Source: Pseudomonadales bacterium | GTDB taxonomy: Bacteria > Pseudomonadota > Gammaproteobacteria > Pseudomonadales > Azotimanducaceae | Reading direction: 5' to 3' | Assembly: GCA_022827905.1 (NCBI GenBank) | Contig: JAJEIQ010000079.1 | Location: 1 to 64,000 of the forward strand | DNA length: 64,000 nt | Shown: piece by piece, positions 35,000 to 43,450 of the stretch | How the letters are laid out: each line of letters begins with the position of its first letter | How positions within the stretch are numbered: position 1 is the first letter of the stretch | Made by a program: the position numbers and the translations under genes | The notes under the pieces: generated by a model | Database searches by the model: none | What the model was told of the DNA's origin: nothing | What the model saw: the letters and a program-made list of their open reading frames with translations, nothing else

Positions 35000-36580
35000 T
35001 CAGATTTTCCGATCCCGCCCTGCCCAAGCCGCTTCCCGGAGCGGTTTCTTGTTGAGCTTGCCCACTGGCGTTTTCGGCAGTTCCGCCATGATTGTGACGC
35101 GTTTGGGGGCTTTCACGCCGCCGATGTCCGCCTTCGCCCGCTGGATGATCTCGGCCGGCGTCAGCGTGTGCCCTGGGGCAACCTCCACGTAGGCGCACAC
35201 CACCTCCCCCCACTTGCTGTCCGGTTCGCCGATCACCGCGGCGAGCTCGATCCCGTCGATGCGCATCAGGGCCTGCTCGACCTCGGTGGAATAGACGTTG
35301 AAGCCGCCGCTGATGATCATGTCCTTTTTGCGATCGACGATGTAGAGGAAGCCGTCCTCGTCGAGGTGGCCGATGTCGCCGGTCAGGTGCCAGCCGTTGA
35401 GCCGCACCTTGGCCGTTTCCTCCGGGCTCTGGTAGTAGCCCTCGGAAACCATCGGCCCCTTGACCGCGATCTCGCCATTGGTCCCCGGCGGCAGTTCGCT
35501 GCCCACATCGTCGAGGATGGCGATGGTGGAGATGACGGTGGCGCGGCCCACGCTGCCGAGCCGTTGGTCCGAAGCCAGCCCTTGGGCGGGGTCGTCGTGG
35601 GCGAAGTGCTCCTCCTGCGCCAGCCGGGCGATGAACATGGGGCATTCGGTTTGGCCGAATCCGCCGCGCATGACCGGCCCGAAGACGCCGATGGCCTCCT
35701 TGAGCCGGTCAAGCGCCATCGGCGCGGAGCCGTAGCTGACGCTCTTCAGGGAGGCGTAGTCGTGGTCGCGCACGTCTGGCTGGTCGAGCAGGGCGTAGAT
35801 GCCGGTGGGCGGCAGAAAGAAGTCGGTGATGCCGTACCGGCTGATCGAGGCGAGAATTGCAGCGGGATCGACGGCCTCCATGATGATGGTTCTGGTGCCG
35901 CTGGACAGGCCGCAGAGGGCGATGCGCCCGCCAACGTGGGTCATGGGCGCGGCGGCGAGCACCACCGGGTTGCGCCCGGCGTTGCTGGTTCGCATCCCGT
36001 ATTCGAGGGCGCAGAAGTTGCGGTTGCTGAGCATCACGCCCTTGGGCAGCCCGGTGGTGCCGCCGGTGAGCGGAATGGAGATCAAGTCCGTGGGAGCGCG
36101 GCTGACCGCCGGCGGGGCTTGCGCGGCACCCGCCATCCAATCGTCGAGCACCGGCGCGGATGCGTCAGCCCGGTCGAGACAGACGGCTGTGGCTCCGGCC
36201 CCCGCCGCGCCCAGGAAACCCTGCACCGGCTCCTCGAAAGCCCCTTGGAAGAACAGGGCATCGCAGCCGAACCGCGCAAGTATTGCCACGTTGTCGCTGG
36301 CCGAGTTGCGGGGATTGACGGGTATCCAGATTCCGCCCGCCCGGAGGATGCCCAAGGTGGCGATGAAGGACAGGGCCGAGTTAAGGCTGTAGACCGCACC
36401 CTTGCAATCGGATCGGAACCCCGCATCCATGAGCCGGTTGGCGATTTGCGCGGACAGCCGGTCCACATCGCCGTAGGTGAAGGTCTGGTCCCGAAACACC
36501 AAGCAGTCCCGATGCCGATGCTGGCGCAGCGCCGCATCGATGACCGGCAGGAAGGGCTTATTGAACGGTTCGGGGTCCAT
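35000..36580 (-). CDS. AMP-dependent acyl-CoA synthetase
   Basis: A 526-residue adenylate-forming ligase. ATP loop LTGGTTGLPKG, SYGSAPMALDRL and GQTECPMF (A5-type), TGDIGHLDEDGFLYIVDRKK with the hinge DRKKDMIISGG, and a C-terminal KTPVGKLNKK catalytic lysine region are all present. It activates a carboxylic acid to its CoA thioester through an acyl-AMP. The substrate is not evident; the nearby P450, SDR and transporter suggest a hydrophobic or aromatic acid. The next gene, a CoA-ester lyase, is divergent across a 185-base gap. Confidence 0.93.
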   Translation of the reverse strand: MDPEPFNKPFLPVIDAALRQHRHRDCLVFRDQTFTYGDVDRLSAQIANRLMDAGFRSDCKGAVYSLNSALSFIATLGILRAGGIWIPVNPRNSASDNVAILARFGCDALFFQGAFEEPVQGFLGAAGAGATAVCLDRADASAPVLDDWMAGAAQAPPAVSRAPTDLISIPLTGGTTGLPKGVMLSNRNFCALEYGMRTSNAGRNPVVLAAAPMTHVGGRIALCGLSSGTRTIIMEAVDPAAILASISRYGITDFFLPPTGIYALLDQPDVRDHDYASLKSVSYGSAPMALDRLKEAIGVFGPVMRGGFGQTECPMFIARLAQEEHFAHDDPAQGLASDQRLGSVGRATVISTIAILDDVGSELPPGTNGEIAVKGPMVSEGYYQSPEETAKVRLNGWHLTGDIGHLDEDGFLYIVDRKKDMIISGGFNVYSTEVEQALMRIDGIELAAVIGEPDSKWGEVVCAYVEVAPGHTLTPAEIIQRAKADIGGVKAPKRVTIMAELPKTPVGKLNKKPLREAAWAGRDRKI

Positions 36581-36765
36581 CGACCAGCGCTGCTTGGGAG
36601 CTCAGCGCAAACCAGCGACGGCCGCCGCCCGCATGGCGCATGGGTCAACGGGCTGAGGGTTGATGAGATGCTGCATGGCCATGTCCCTTAGGGCACCGAT
36701 GATGATCATGTTATTAAATTGTGTGGCAGCATGGCACCCCCAAACTCAACACAGGATGACCGACC

Positions 36766-37677
36766 ATGACCAACCGACTGCGCCGATCGGAACTCGCCGT
36801 GCCCGCCTCCAACCCGAAGTTGGTGGAAAAGGCCGCCGGGTCCGACGCCGACCTGGTGTTCCTGGACTTGGAGGACGCCACCGCACCCGCCGCCAAGGAG
36901 GGGGCGCGGCAAATCGCCATCGACGGCCTCAACGAACTGGACTGGGGCCGGACCCTGCGGGCCGTGCGCGTGAACGACCACGAAACTGAGTGGGCGGTGT
37001 ACGACATGGTGAGCATTCTCGAGGGCGCTGGCGACAAACTGGACATCATCATCATTCCCAAGGTGAAAAAGCCCTCCGACTTGCTGTTCTTCGAGACCAT
37101 GCTGCTGTCGCTGGAGAGGAAGCTCAAGATCAACAAGCCCATCGGCTTGGAGGTGCTGATCGAGGAGGCCGAAGGCTTGGGCAACGTAGAGGAAATCGCC
37201 CGCTGCTCCGAGCGCCTGGAGGCGCTGATCCTCGGCTTCGGCGATCTGGCGGCCAGCATGGGCATGCGCTTCGGCCACGAACTGGACAAGAGCTACAAAT
37301 ACCCCGGCGACATCTGGAGCGCCCACCGGGTGCGCCTGATCGCCGCCTGCCGCGCCGCGGGCATCGACGCCATCGACGGCCCGTTCGGCAACTTCAAGGA
37401 CGATGAGGGCTACCGGGCCCAATGCACCTATGCCGCCGCCCTCGGCGCGGTGGGCAAGTGGTGCATCCATCCCGCCCAGATACCCCATGCCAACGCCGTG
37501 TTCGCGCCTACCGAGAAGGAGTTGAAGGTGGCCCAGAAGATGGTGGCTGCCTATGCGGCCTCGGTGGAGGCGGGCTCCGGCGCCGCCGGCGCCGGCGGCT
37601 CCTTGGTGGACGCCGCCACCGAGCGGCTCTACCGGCCGGTGATCGACCGGGCGCGGCAGATCGGGATGATCGAATGA
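36766..37677 (+). CDS. CitE-like / HpcH family CoA-ester lyase (malyl- or citramalyl-CoA lyase type)
   Basis: A 303-residue TIM-barrel lyase: RRSELAVPASNPKLVEKAAG, the metal-site strand DLVFLDLEDATAP, GLEVLIEEAEGLGNVEEIA, ALILGFGDLAASMGM and the C-terminal KWCIHPAQIPHANAVF are hallmarks of the CitE/Mcl subgroup that cleaves malyl-CoA-type 3-hydroxy acids. Two MaoC hydratase genes follow. A hydratase plus CitE-like lyase set is known for mesaconyl/methylmalyl-CoA and itaconyl/citramalyl-CoA conversions, so cleavage of a branched 3- or 4-carbon malyl-type CoA ester is likely. The exact substrate is inference. Confidence 0.85.
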   Translation: MTNRLRRSELAVPASNPKLVEKAAGSDADLVFLDLEDATAPAAKEGARQIAIDGLNELDWGRTLRAVRVNDHETEWAVYDMVSILEGAGDKLDIIIIPKVKKPSDLLFFETMLLSLERKLKINKPIGLEVLIEEAEGLGNVEEIARCSERLEALILGFGDLAASMGMRFGHELDKSYKYPGDIWSAHRVRLIAACRAAGIDAIDGPFGNFKDDEGYRAQCTYAAALGAVGKWCIHPAQIPHANAVFAPTEKELKVAQKMVAAYAASVEAGSGAAGAGGSLVDAATERLYRPVIDRARQIGMIE

Positions 37678-37799
37678 GCGGCTGCTTCGCCAATTTGGAG
37701 CCCAACGCCGGGTCCGACGTGGCGGCGGCGGAGCCAGCCTTGATGCTTTGCGAGCGGGCCTGTTAGGGTGACAGTCAACATCACTGCGGAGCAAGGACC

Positions 37800-38333
37800 A
37801 TGAGCGAGTTCGAGGACATGCTCGACAGCGCGGTGCTGCGCCGACGCGGCCAAGGCTACCACGCCTTCACGGTGGGCGAGGTGATCCACCATCACTGGGG
37901 CCGCACCATCACCGAAGCGGACGCCATCCAGTTCTGCCATCTGACGTTGGCCTACAATCCACTGTACTTCAATCGCGAATACGCCAAGGCGCTCGGACAT
38001 CCCGATATCGTCGTGTGTCCCCAACTGGTGTTCAACGTCATCTTGGGCCTGACCGTGGAAGTCTGCTCGGAAGGCCTGGGCGGGCCCTTTCTCGGCGTCG
38101 ACGATGTCACCTACCTTGAGCCGGTGTACCCGGGCGATACGCTGACCGCCGTCTCCACGACCGAGGCGAAGCGCGAATCGGCGTCCACCGAGGGCCGCGG
38201 CGTCGTGACCTGGCGCAATGAAGGGCTGAACCAGCACGGCCGCAAGGTCATCGAGTTTCGCCGCTCCAACCTGGCCATCTGGAAGGGCCAGATGGGGGAA
38301 CGGGGGCAAGCCAAGGAGCCGCGCGATGAATAA
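37800..38333 (+). CDS. MaoC-type hydratase (mesaconyl/itaconyl-CoA hydratase-like), first of pair
   Basis: A 177-residue hot-dog protein: FTVGEVIHHHWGRTITEADA at the N-terminus, then FCHLTLAYNPLYFNREYAKA in place of the more usual D-x-N-P-x-H hydratase motif, and HPDIVVCPQLVFNVILGLTV. This pattern resembles mesaconyl-CoA-hydratase-type MaoC proteins. Its stop region overlaps the next MaoC gene by 8 bases. The pair may form a heterodimer, with this subunit lacking the standard catalytic aspartate/histidine pair. Confidence 0.8.
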   Translation: MSEFEDMLDSAVLRRRGQGYHAFTVGEVIHHHWGRTITEADAIQFCHLTLAYNPLYFNREYAKALGHPDIVVCPQLVFNVILGLTVEVCSEGLGGPFLGVDDVTYLEPVYPGDTLTAVSTTEAKRESASTEGRGVVTWRNEGLNQHGRKVIEFRRSNLAIWKGQMGERGQAKEPRDE

Positions 38334-38811
38334 GCTGGCCAGTCTCACCAGCCACGACAACTACTTCGAGGACTTCGAAGTGGGCCAGACCATCCGCCAC
38401 GCCCGCGGCAAGACGGTCACCGAGCTGGAGAACGTGAACATCACCAACATGGTCATGAACACCGCCCAAGGGCACTTTAACTTGGACCTGATGCAGAAGG
38501 GCGCGCTCGGCAAGATCTTGAGCTACGGCGGGGTGAACTTCTCCCTCGTGCTCGGCCTCGCCTCCCAAGACACCGTGGAGAACGCGCTTGCGGAGATTGG
38601 GCTGGACAACATCCGCCTGCGGACCATGGTCTTTCACGGCGACACGCTGTACGCCTACTCCCGCGTCCTCGAAAAGCGCGAAAGCGACCGCGAGGATGCC
38701 GGCATCGTGGTGTTCAAGCACTGGGGCGTCAATCAAAACCGCGAACTGGTGGCGGAACTGGAACGCACCGCCCTCATCAAGAAGCGGAGCCACTGGCTCA
38801 AGGAGGCGTGA
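38326..38811 (+). CDS. MaoC-type hydratase, second of pair
   Basis: A 161-residue hot-dog protein: NYFEDFEVGQTIRHARGKTV with TELENVNITNMVMNTAQGHF, then KILSYGGVNFSLVLGLASQD and an RVLEKRESDREDAGIVVF strand. The N-terminus is typical of MaoC/mesaconyl-CoA hydratase halves. It overlaps the preceding MaoC gene by 8 bases, so co-translation and complex formation are likely. Each is one hot-dog long, so the two may together equal a double hot-dog hydratase. Confidence 0.8.
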   Translation: MNKLASLTSHDNYFEDFEVGQTIRHARGKTVTELENVNITNMVMNTAQGHFNLDLMQKGALGKILSYGGVNFSLVLGLASQDTVENALAEIGLDNIRLRTMVFHGDTLYAYSRVLEKRESDREDAGIVVFKHWGVNQNRELVAELERTALIKKRSHWLKEA

Positions 38812-38851
38812 CCGTCCACCGTCGCGCAGGCGGGAAGGGGCTTGCGGCCGG

Positions 38852-40414
38852 TCAGCCCGGGACCGCTTTGACCGCCGCCGGGCTCCCGTCCCGGCCGAAG
38901 GCCACGCCGATCAGGTGGACCGGTTCGTTCCGGTCCCCGTACTTGTCGGCATAGCCCTTTTCGCGAATCTGTTCTATGGCCTGTTGGGCAACAGCGTCCC
39001 GGTCGTCCTCCCCGTCGGCCACCTTGAATTCGAGCACGAACACCTGACCCCCGTGCAGCACCGCCATGTCCGCACGGCCCCTGCTGGATGAATCCTCCAC
39101 CCGGATGTCCAGGCCGATGGTCCGGAAACAGGCGTACAGCATCCCCGCGTACCAGGCCTCGTAGCGGGCGGGGCCCCTGGTTCCCCGCCACTGGTAGGGG
39201 ATTCCCGCGAAGAACGACCTCAGGCGGTCCGCGAATCCCTTGAAGTCGTTGGCGGCCAGCAGGCGGCCGAGTTCGTCGCCCTGGTCCGCGGTTTCGTTCC
39301 CGCGCCCCGCAACGTGACCGAGCAGGCCGTTGTTCAGGCTCTGACGCACCTCCAGGTTTGGATAGTCCAGCGTGTAGAGGGTTCGTGGGCCGCGCCTCTC
39401 CCGGGAGGCAATGGTCAGATATCCGGTCTGGAACAGGAGCGCGTCGATGCCGATGTCCTCGACATCGAACTTCGACAACTGACTGGCATCCGTACTCCGC
39501 TGTTCCAACTCCATCGGGCTGACCTCCCACTCCATCATCATCCGGAACAGGAAGGTGGGGGAGCCGGTCTCGAACCAGTGGGCCTCGAAGTTGCGGCTGC
39601 TGAACAGCAGCAGCAGGTCGAACGGGTTGTAGAGCTTCTCGTCCCCCAGCCAGTGGTAGCCGTTGTACCATTCCCGGACCTCGTCCCGGTCGAGTCCCGG
39701 GAGTTCCGGAGCGAACACCGTGTCCAGATCCCTGTCGGTGTAGCCGCAGATGGTGGCGTAATTCGGATCGAGGCTGATGTTCATCAGGTTGTTGAGACCC
39801 GAAAAGAGGCTCACCTGGGAGAACATGCTCACCCCGGTGACGAAGACGAAACGGACATCACGGGCGCTGTCCTTGATGATGCCGTAGAAGCCCCTGAGAT
39901 AGTCCCTGTTCGCCTTGGCCATTTCGGGCTTGTCGATGACGTCGAGGATCGGCTTGTCGTACTCGTCCACCAGCACCGCAGCCTGTTGGCCGGTGGTTTG
40001 GTGCAGGCGGTCCAGAAGGTCCCGCAGGCGTTCCGGGCCCGTGAATGAGGATTGCGCCGGATCGAGGCCGGCGTTTCGTTCGATGATCGCGAGTTGGTTC
40101 TCAATGCTGTGGGCGAGGTCTCCCGGCTCGTCGTACTTGCCGCCGAAGCTGAGCCGCACCACGGGATGCTTGATTGACCAGTCCCAGTGTTCGTGGATGT
40201 GGAGACCCCGGAACAGGGGCTCGTTGCCCTCAAAGAGCTCCCGCAGGGTATCGATCAGCAGGCTCTTGCCGAACCTGCGCGGCCGGGACAGGAAGTAGAA
40301 GTCGCCCCTGTCGACCAGCCGCCTGATGTGGGGGGTCTTATCGACGTAATAGCAGTCCTGCTCCCGGACTCTCCGGAAGGATTGGATGCCGACGGGGAGC
40401 TGGCGGCGGGTCAT
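38852..40414 (-). CDS. AAA-ATPase-like plus PD-(D/E)XK nuclease domain protein
   Basis: A 520-residue protein. The N-terminus (LPVGIQSFRRVREQDCYYVD, RRLVDRGDFYFLSRPRRFGK with the Walker A GKS) is the AAA_ATPase-like family (PF09820 type). Walker B is in AVLVDEYDKPILD. The C-terminal domain reads RGRADMAVLHGGQVFVLEFK, a PD-(D/E)XK core (PF08011 type). Such genes are widespread, often multi-copy, and travel horizontally; their role is unknown. The gene is convergent with the MaoC pair. A long leader with three hairpins lies upstream (40520-40579). The ATG at 40414 lacks a strong ribosome binding site. Confidence 0.9.
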   Translation of the reverse strand: MTRRQLPVGIQSFRRVREQDCYYVDKTPHIRRLVDRGDFYFLSRPRRFGKSLLIDTLRELFEGNEPLFRGLHIHEHWDWSIKHPVVRLSFGGKYDEPGDLAHSIENQLAIIERNAGLDPAQSSFTGPERLRDLLDRLHQTTGQQAAVLVDEYDKPILDVIDKPEMAKANRDYLRGFYGIIKDSARDVRFVFVTGVSMFSQVSLFSGLNNLMNISLDPNYATICGYTDRDLDTVFAPELPGLDRDEVREWYNGYHWLGDEKLYNPFDLLLLFSSRNFEAHWFETGSPTFLFRMMMEWEVSPMELEQRSTDASQLSKFDVEDIGIDALLFQTGYLTIASRERRGPRTLYTLDYPNLEVRQSLNNGLLGHVAGRGNETADQGDELGRLLAANDFKGFADRLRSFFAGIPYQWRGTRGPARYEAWYAGMLYACFRTIGLDIRVEDSSSRGRADMAVLHGGQVFVLEFKVADGEDDRDAVAQQAIEQIREKGYADKYGDRNEPVHLIGVAFGRDGSPAAVKAVPG

Positions 40415-40519
40415 GTTCCATGCCGGCGGTGGAGTCCCGGAAATCGTATCACGCCCGGAGGACCGGGACGCCGACGGCTTCGGCGGGGCCGGGAGAAGGC
40501 AACCCGCCCTTTGTGTCCC

Positions 40520-40579
40520 GGAGTTTCGCGACAGCGAAACTCCAACGGGCCGAAGGCCCGCCGCGACCGTCAGGTCGCG
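40520..40579. repeat. three consecutive perfect hairpins
   Basis: Stem 1 is GGAGTTTCGC/GCGAAACTCC with loop GACA (40520-40543). Stem 2 is CGGGCC/GGCCCG with loop GAA (40546-40560). Stem 3 is CGCGACC/GGTCGCG with loop GTCA (40562-40579). They lie between the ATPase-nuclease gene (start 40414, reverse) and the molybdenum hydroxylase operon (start 40702, forward). Perfect pairing in all three argues for a structured RNA leader or a palindromic repeat unit, not a simple terminator, since no T run follows on either strand. Confidence 0.7.
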
Positions 40580-40701
40580 CATGTACTTGATAGCAGGGTT
40601 CCGCCATGAGACATTCCCCTGCGCATGACTCATCCGCCAAACACCTGCCCATGGCGCGCTTCGCAAGACCGCTCCTCCCGCTGCATGGGGAGAGCCTGAC
40701 C

Positions 40702-41211
40702 ATGCCATTCAAAAAGCGCATCCGCGTCACGGTCAACGGCGTGCGCCATGAACGCAGCGTGGAGCCGAGGTTGTTGCTTTCGGACTTTCTTCGCCATGGC
40801 CTGAACCTGACGGGCACCCACGTCGGCTGCGAGCACGGCATTTGCGGCGCCTGCACGGTGCTGGTCGATGGCCGCAGCGTTCGCGCCTGCCTCACGTTGG
40901 CGGTTCAAGCCGACAACGCCGGGATACGCACCATCGAAGGGCACGGGAATGCCCAGTCGATGAGCGCGCTGCAAAAGACGTTCAAGCGGTGCCACGGGCT
41001 GCAGTGCGGGTTCTGCACACCGGGGTTCCTCGCCACCATTGAGGACATGCTGAACAAGTACCCGCTGGAGAGCGAAGGGCGGATTCGCGAGCTGCTGTCC
41101 GGCAACCTGTGCCGCTGCACGGGCTATCAGAACATCGTTGATGCCGTTCTTATGGCGAGGGACGAACGCGCCCAGGCCGAACCCGTAAACCGGCAAGTGG
41201 AAAAGGAGTGA
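40702..41211 (+). CDS. [2Fe-2S] subunit of a CoxS/xanthine-dehydrogenase-type hydroxylase
   Basis: A 169-residue protein with the plant-type cluster GCEHGICGACTVLVDGRSVR followed by a fourth cysteine in RACLTLA, and the second cluster domain QCGFCTPGFL with GNLCRCTGYQNIVDAV. This is the small subunit that carries electrons from the molybdenum site to FAD. ATG 40702 is preceded by GGGGAGAG; an upstream extension is not conserved-looking. It starts a same-strand operon with an SDR, a CoxG-hydratase fusion, the FAD subunit and the molybdenum subunit. Confidence 0.93.
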   Translation: MPFKKRIRVTVNGVRHERSVEPRLLLSDFLRHGLNLTGTHVGCEHGICGACTVLVDGRSVRACLTLAVQADNAGIRTIEGHGNAQSMSALQKTFKRCHGLQCGFCTPGFLATIEDMLNKYPLESEGRIRELLSGNLCRCTGYQNIVDAVLMARDERAQAEPVNRQVEKE

Positions 41212-41214
41212 GCC

Positions 41215-41973
41215 ATGGAACTCGGACTGAAGGACAGGATTGCGCTCGTCACTGGCGGCGCCCGCGACGTGGGCGCGGAAATCTCGCGCACCCTGGCCGC
41301 TGAGGGTGCGACGGTGGCGGTCAACTACCGGGGCTCCTCGGACCAAGCGAAAGGCTTGGTTGAGGAGATCACGGCCAGCGGGGGACGGGCGCAAGCCTAC
41401 GCCGCCGACGTGACGGACTACGATGCTGTGAAGTCGATGATCGACCAAGTGGTGGCGGACCACGGCGCCCTGCACATTCTGGTGAACAACGCCGGCCTCG
41501 CCATTCAGGAACGCTTTGTGAACAGCAGCCCCGAGCAGTGGCGCCAGCAAACCGACGTGTGCCACTACGGCATCATCAACGCCTGCCACGCCGCCTCCCA
41601 AGTGATGATCGACCAGGCCGACGGCAGGATCGTGAACATCGTCGGCGACTCCGCCCGGGTGGGGGAGGCCAACATCTCCATCAAGGCGGCCACCGGCGGC
41701 TCCGCCATCGCGCTCACCAAGTCCATCGCCAAGGAGCTCGGCCGATTCCATGTGCGGGCCAACGCCGTCGCCTTCGGGATGCTGGAAACGGCCCATGCCA
41801 ACAAGGAGTGGCTGGAGGCCAATCGCGCCAAAATTGAGCGGCAGTACCCGTTGCGCCGCATGGGGTTTCCGAAGGACGTGGCGCCGACGGTGGTGTTCCT
41901 TGCGTCGGACGCAACCGCTTGGGTCACTGGCCAGGTGGTGAGCGTGAGCGGCGGCTACAGCATGGCCGACTAG
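41215..41973 (+). CDS. SDR-fold protein lacking the YXXXK catalytic motif
   Basis: A 252-residue Rossmann protein with TGGARDVG near residue 13, HILVNNAGLAIQ, and the C-terminal ATAWVTGQVVSVSGGYSMAD typical of FabG-like SDRs. In the catalytic loop the sequence reads NIVGDSARVGEANISIKAAT then GGSAIALTKS. Aligned to normal SDRs (RVG...YSASKGG..ALTKS), the tyrosine position holds Lys and the lysine position holds Gly; no alternative register restores Y-X3-K. It may bind NAD(P) without standard catalysis or use another chemistry. It lies 3 bases after the Fe-S subunit gene, inside the hydroxylase operon. Confidence 0.8.
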   Translation: MELGLKDRIALVTGGARDVGAEISRTLAAEGATVAVNYRGSSDQAKGLVEEITASGGRAQAYAADVTDYDAVKSMIDQVVADHGALHILVNNAGLAIQERFVNSSPEQWRQQTDVCHYGIINACHAASQVMIDQADGRIVNIVGDSARVGEANISIKAATGGSAIALTKSIAKELGRFHVRANAVAFGMLETAHANKEWLEANRAKIERQYPLRRMGFPKDVAPTVVFLASDATAWVTGQVVSVSGGYSMAD

Positions 41974-41983
41974 ACGCCGGCCC

Positions 41984-43444
41984 GTGGACATTTCCGGCGA
42001 AACCAGGCTGAACCTCCCTCGGGACAGAGTGTGGACGTGCCTCAACGATACGGATGTGCTGCGCCACGCCGTGCCCGATTGCGAGTCGTTGGAGCGGGCG
42101 GGCGATCAAATGACCGGCGTCGTCAGCGCCCGGGTCGGACCGGTGCGGGCGCGTTTTGAAGGCGTGGCCACGCTGTCGGACATCATCCCGCCGCAAAGCT
42201 GCACGCTCACCGCATCCGGCAAGGGTGGGTTGACCGGCTTCGCCAGCGCCGCCGTCAAAGTCCGGCTGAGCGAGGACGGCGGCGGCACGCTGCTGCGCTA
42301 CGACGCCGAAGTCCGGCTCGGCGGCAAGCTGGCGCAGCTCGGCTCGCGCCTGATCGAATCCACCGCGCAACTGTGGGTCGAGCGCTTCTTCAGCCAGTTC
42401 GCGGCGGTGGTCGAGAGCGGCGCGCCACTGCCCGGGGCTCAAGTTCCCCAGCCAGCAAAACCGAGCCGCTGGCGGGATGCCATCCGCAAGTGGCGGGCGC
42501 GGCGGTCGGCGAAAAGACCGGAACCGTCATCCACGGCCATGGGTTTGGCCCCAACTACCGCCACCGCCCCACCGTCTCCAAGCCCAAACGCCGAAGCGCT
42601 TTCCTCCGGAGCGCCCAGCTTGTCCGCTGGCGACGAAGCCCCGGATGTTCAAGCCGTTCTGCCCACTGGCTTTCTCGACATTGAGGTCGGTTCCGGCATT
42701 GGCTTGGTCACTATCAACCGTCCCGAACGCATCAACTGCCTGACCTTTGCCATGTGGCAGGAATTGGCGCAAGTCGTTCGCGAACTCGGCGCCAACGACG
42801 CCGTGCGCTGCTTGGTGATTCGAGGCGCAGGCGGCCACTTCTCGTCCGGGGCCGACGTGACGGAGTTCGGCGAAGTGCGCAACACGCGGGAACAGGTTGA
42901 CCGCTATGAGCGTGCGGTTGACCGGGTGGCTGAAGCGATCCTGGCTTGCAAAACGCCTGTCATCGCCGCGATCGACGGCTACTGCTTCGGCGGCGGCCTG
43001 GCCATCGCCATGCCTTGCGACTTCAGAATCGCCACGCGAAACGCCAAGTTCCGCATCCCGGCGGCGAAGCTGTCGGTGGTCTATGGCCTGCGGGGAACGC
43101 AAACGCTGCTCGCCTTGGTTGGCCTGACTTGGGCGAAGCGCATGCTCTGCCTCGGGGAGCGCGTGGACGCGGCAACGGCCCGCTCGATTGGCTTGATCGA
43201 TGAGATCATCGACGGCGACGACCTGGCCGAGTCCATTGCCCCCTTCGTCAACGGGATTCTCGCGGCAGCCCCACTCACCGTCTCCGGCAGCAAGGCCATG
43301 TTGAACGGCCTGGCCTACCGCACGCCAGCGGACCTCAAGCGCGAAGCCGCCCGGCTCATCCGCGAGGCTGGCGCGAGCGCGGACTATGAGGAAGGCCGCA
43401 ACGCCTTCGCCGAAGGGCGGCCACCGAAGTTCATCGGCCGGTAG
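41984..43444 (+). CDS. CoxG-like SRPBCC domain fused to an enoyl-CoA hydratase/isomerase
   Basis: A 486-residue continuous frame from GTG 41984. Residues 1-145 match CoxG (GETRLNLPRDRVWTCLNDTD, VLRHAVPDCESLE, MTGVVSARVGPVRARFEG, LTGFASAAVKVRL), a lipid-binding-like SRPBCC fold that anchors or matures aerobic CO dehydrogenase-type enzymes. A proline/serine-rich linker of about 80 residues follows. Residues 230-486 are an enoyl-CoA hydratase/isomerase: HFSSGADVTEFGEV, then AAIDGYCFGGGLAIAMPCDF and AAKLSVVYGLRGTQTLLAL. The usual hydratase glutamates are not obvious, so isomerase, lyase or hydrolase chemistry is as likely. The fusion implies that a CoA ester is processed beside the molybdenum hydroxylase. 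Confidence 0.88.
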   Translation: MDISGETRLNLPRDRVWTCLNDTDVLRHAVPDCESLERAGDQMTGVVSARVGPVRARFEGVATLSDIIPPQSCTLTASGKGGLTGFASAAVKVRLSEDGGGTLLRYDAEVRLGGKLAQLGSRLIESTAQLWVERFFSQFAAVVESGAPLPGAQVPQPAKPSRWRDAIRKWRARRSAKRPEPSSTAMGLAPTTATAPPSPSPNAEALSSGAPSLSAGDEAPDVQAVLPTGFLDIEVGSGIGLVTINRPERINCLTFAMWQELAQVVRELGANDAVRCLVIRGAGGHFSSGADVTEFGEVRNTREQVDRYERAVDRVAEAILACKTPVIAAIDGYCFGGGLAIAMPCDFRIATRNAKFRIPAAKLSVVYGLRGTQTLLALVGLTWAKRMLCLGERVDAATARSIGLIDEIIDGDDLAESIAPFVNGILAAAPLTVSGSKAMLNGLAYRTPADLKREAARLIREAGASADYEEGRNAFAEGRPPKFIGR

Positions 43445-43450
43445 CCCGCC

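Noticed and set aside
35168-36691. Long forward-strand frame opposite the acyl-CoA ligase
   Set aside because: Antisense shadow; the reverse strand carries all adenylate-forming motifs.
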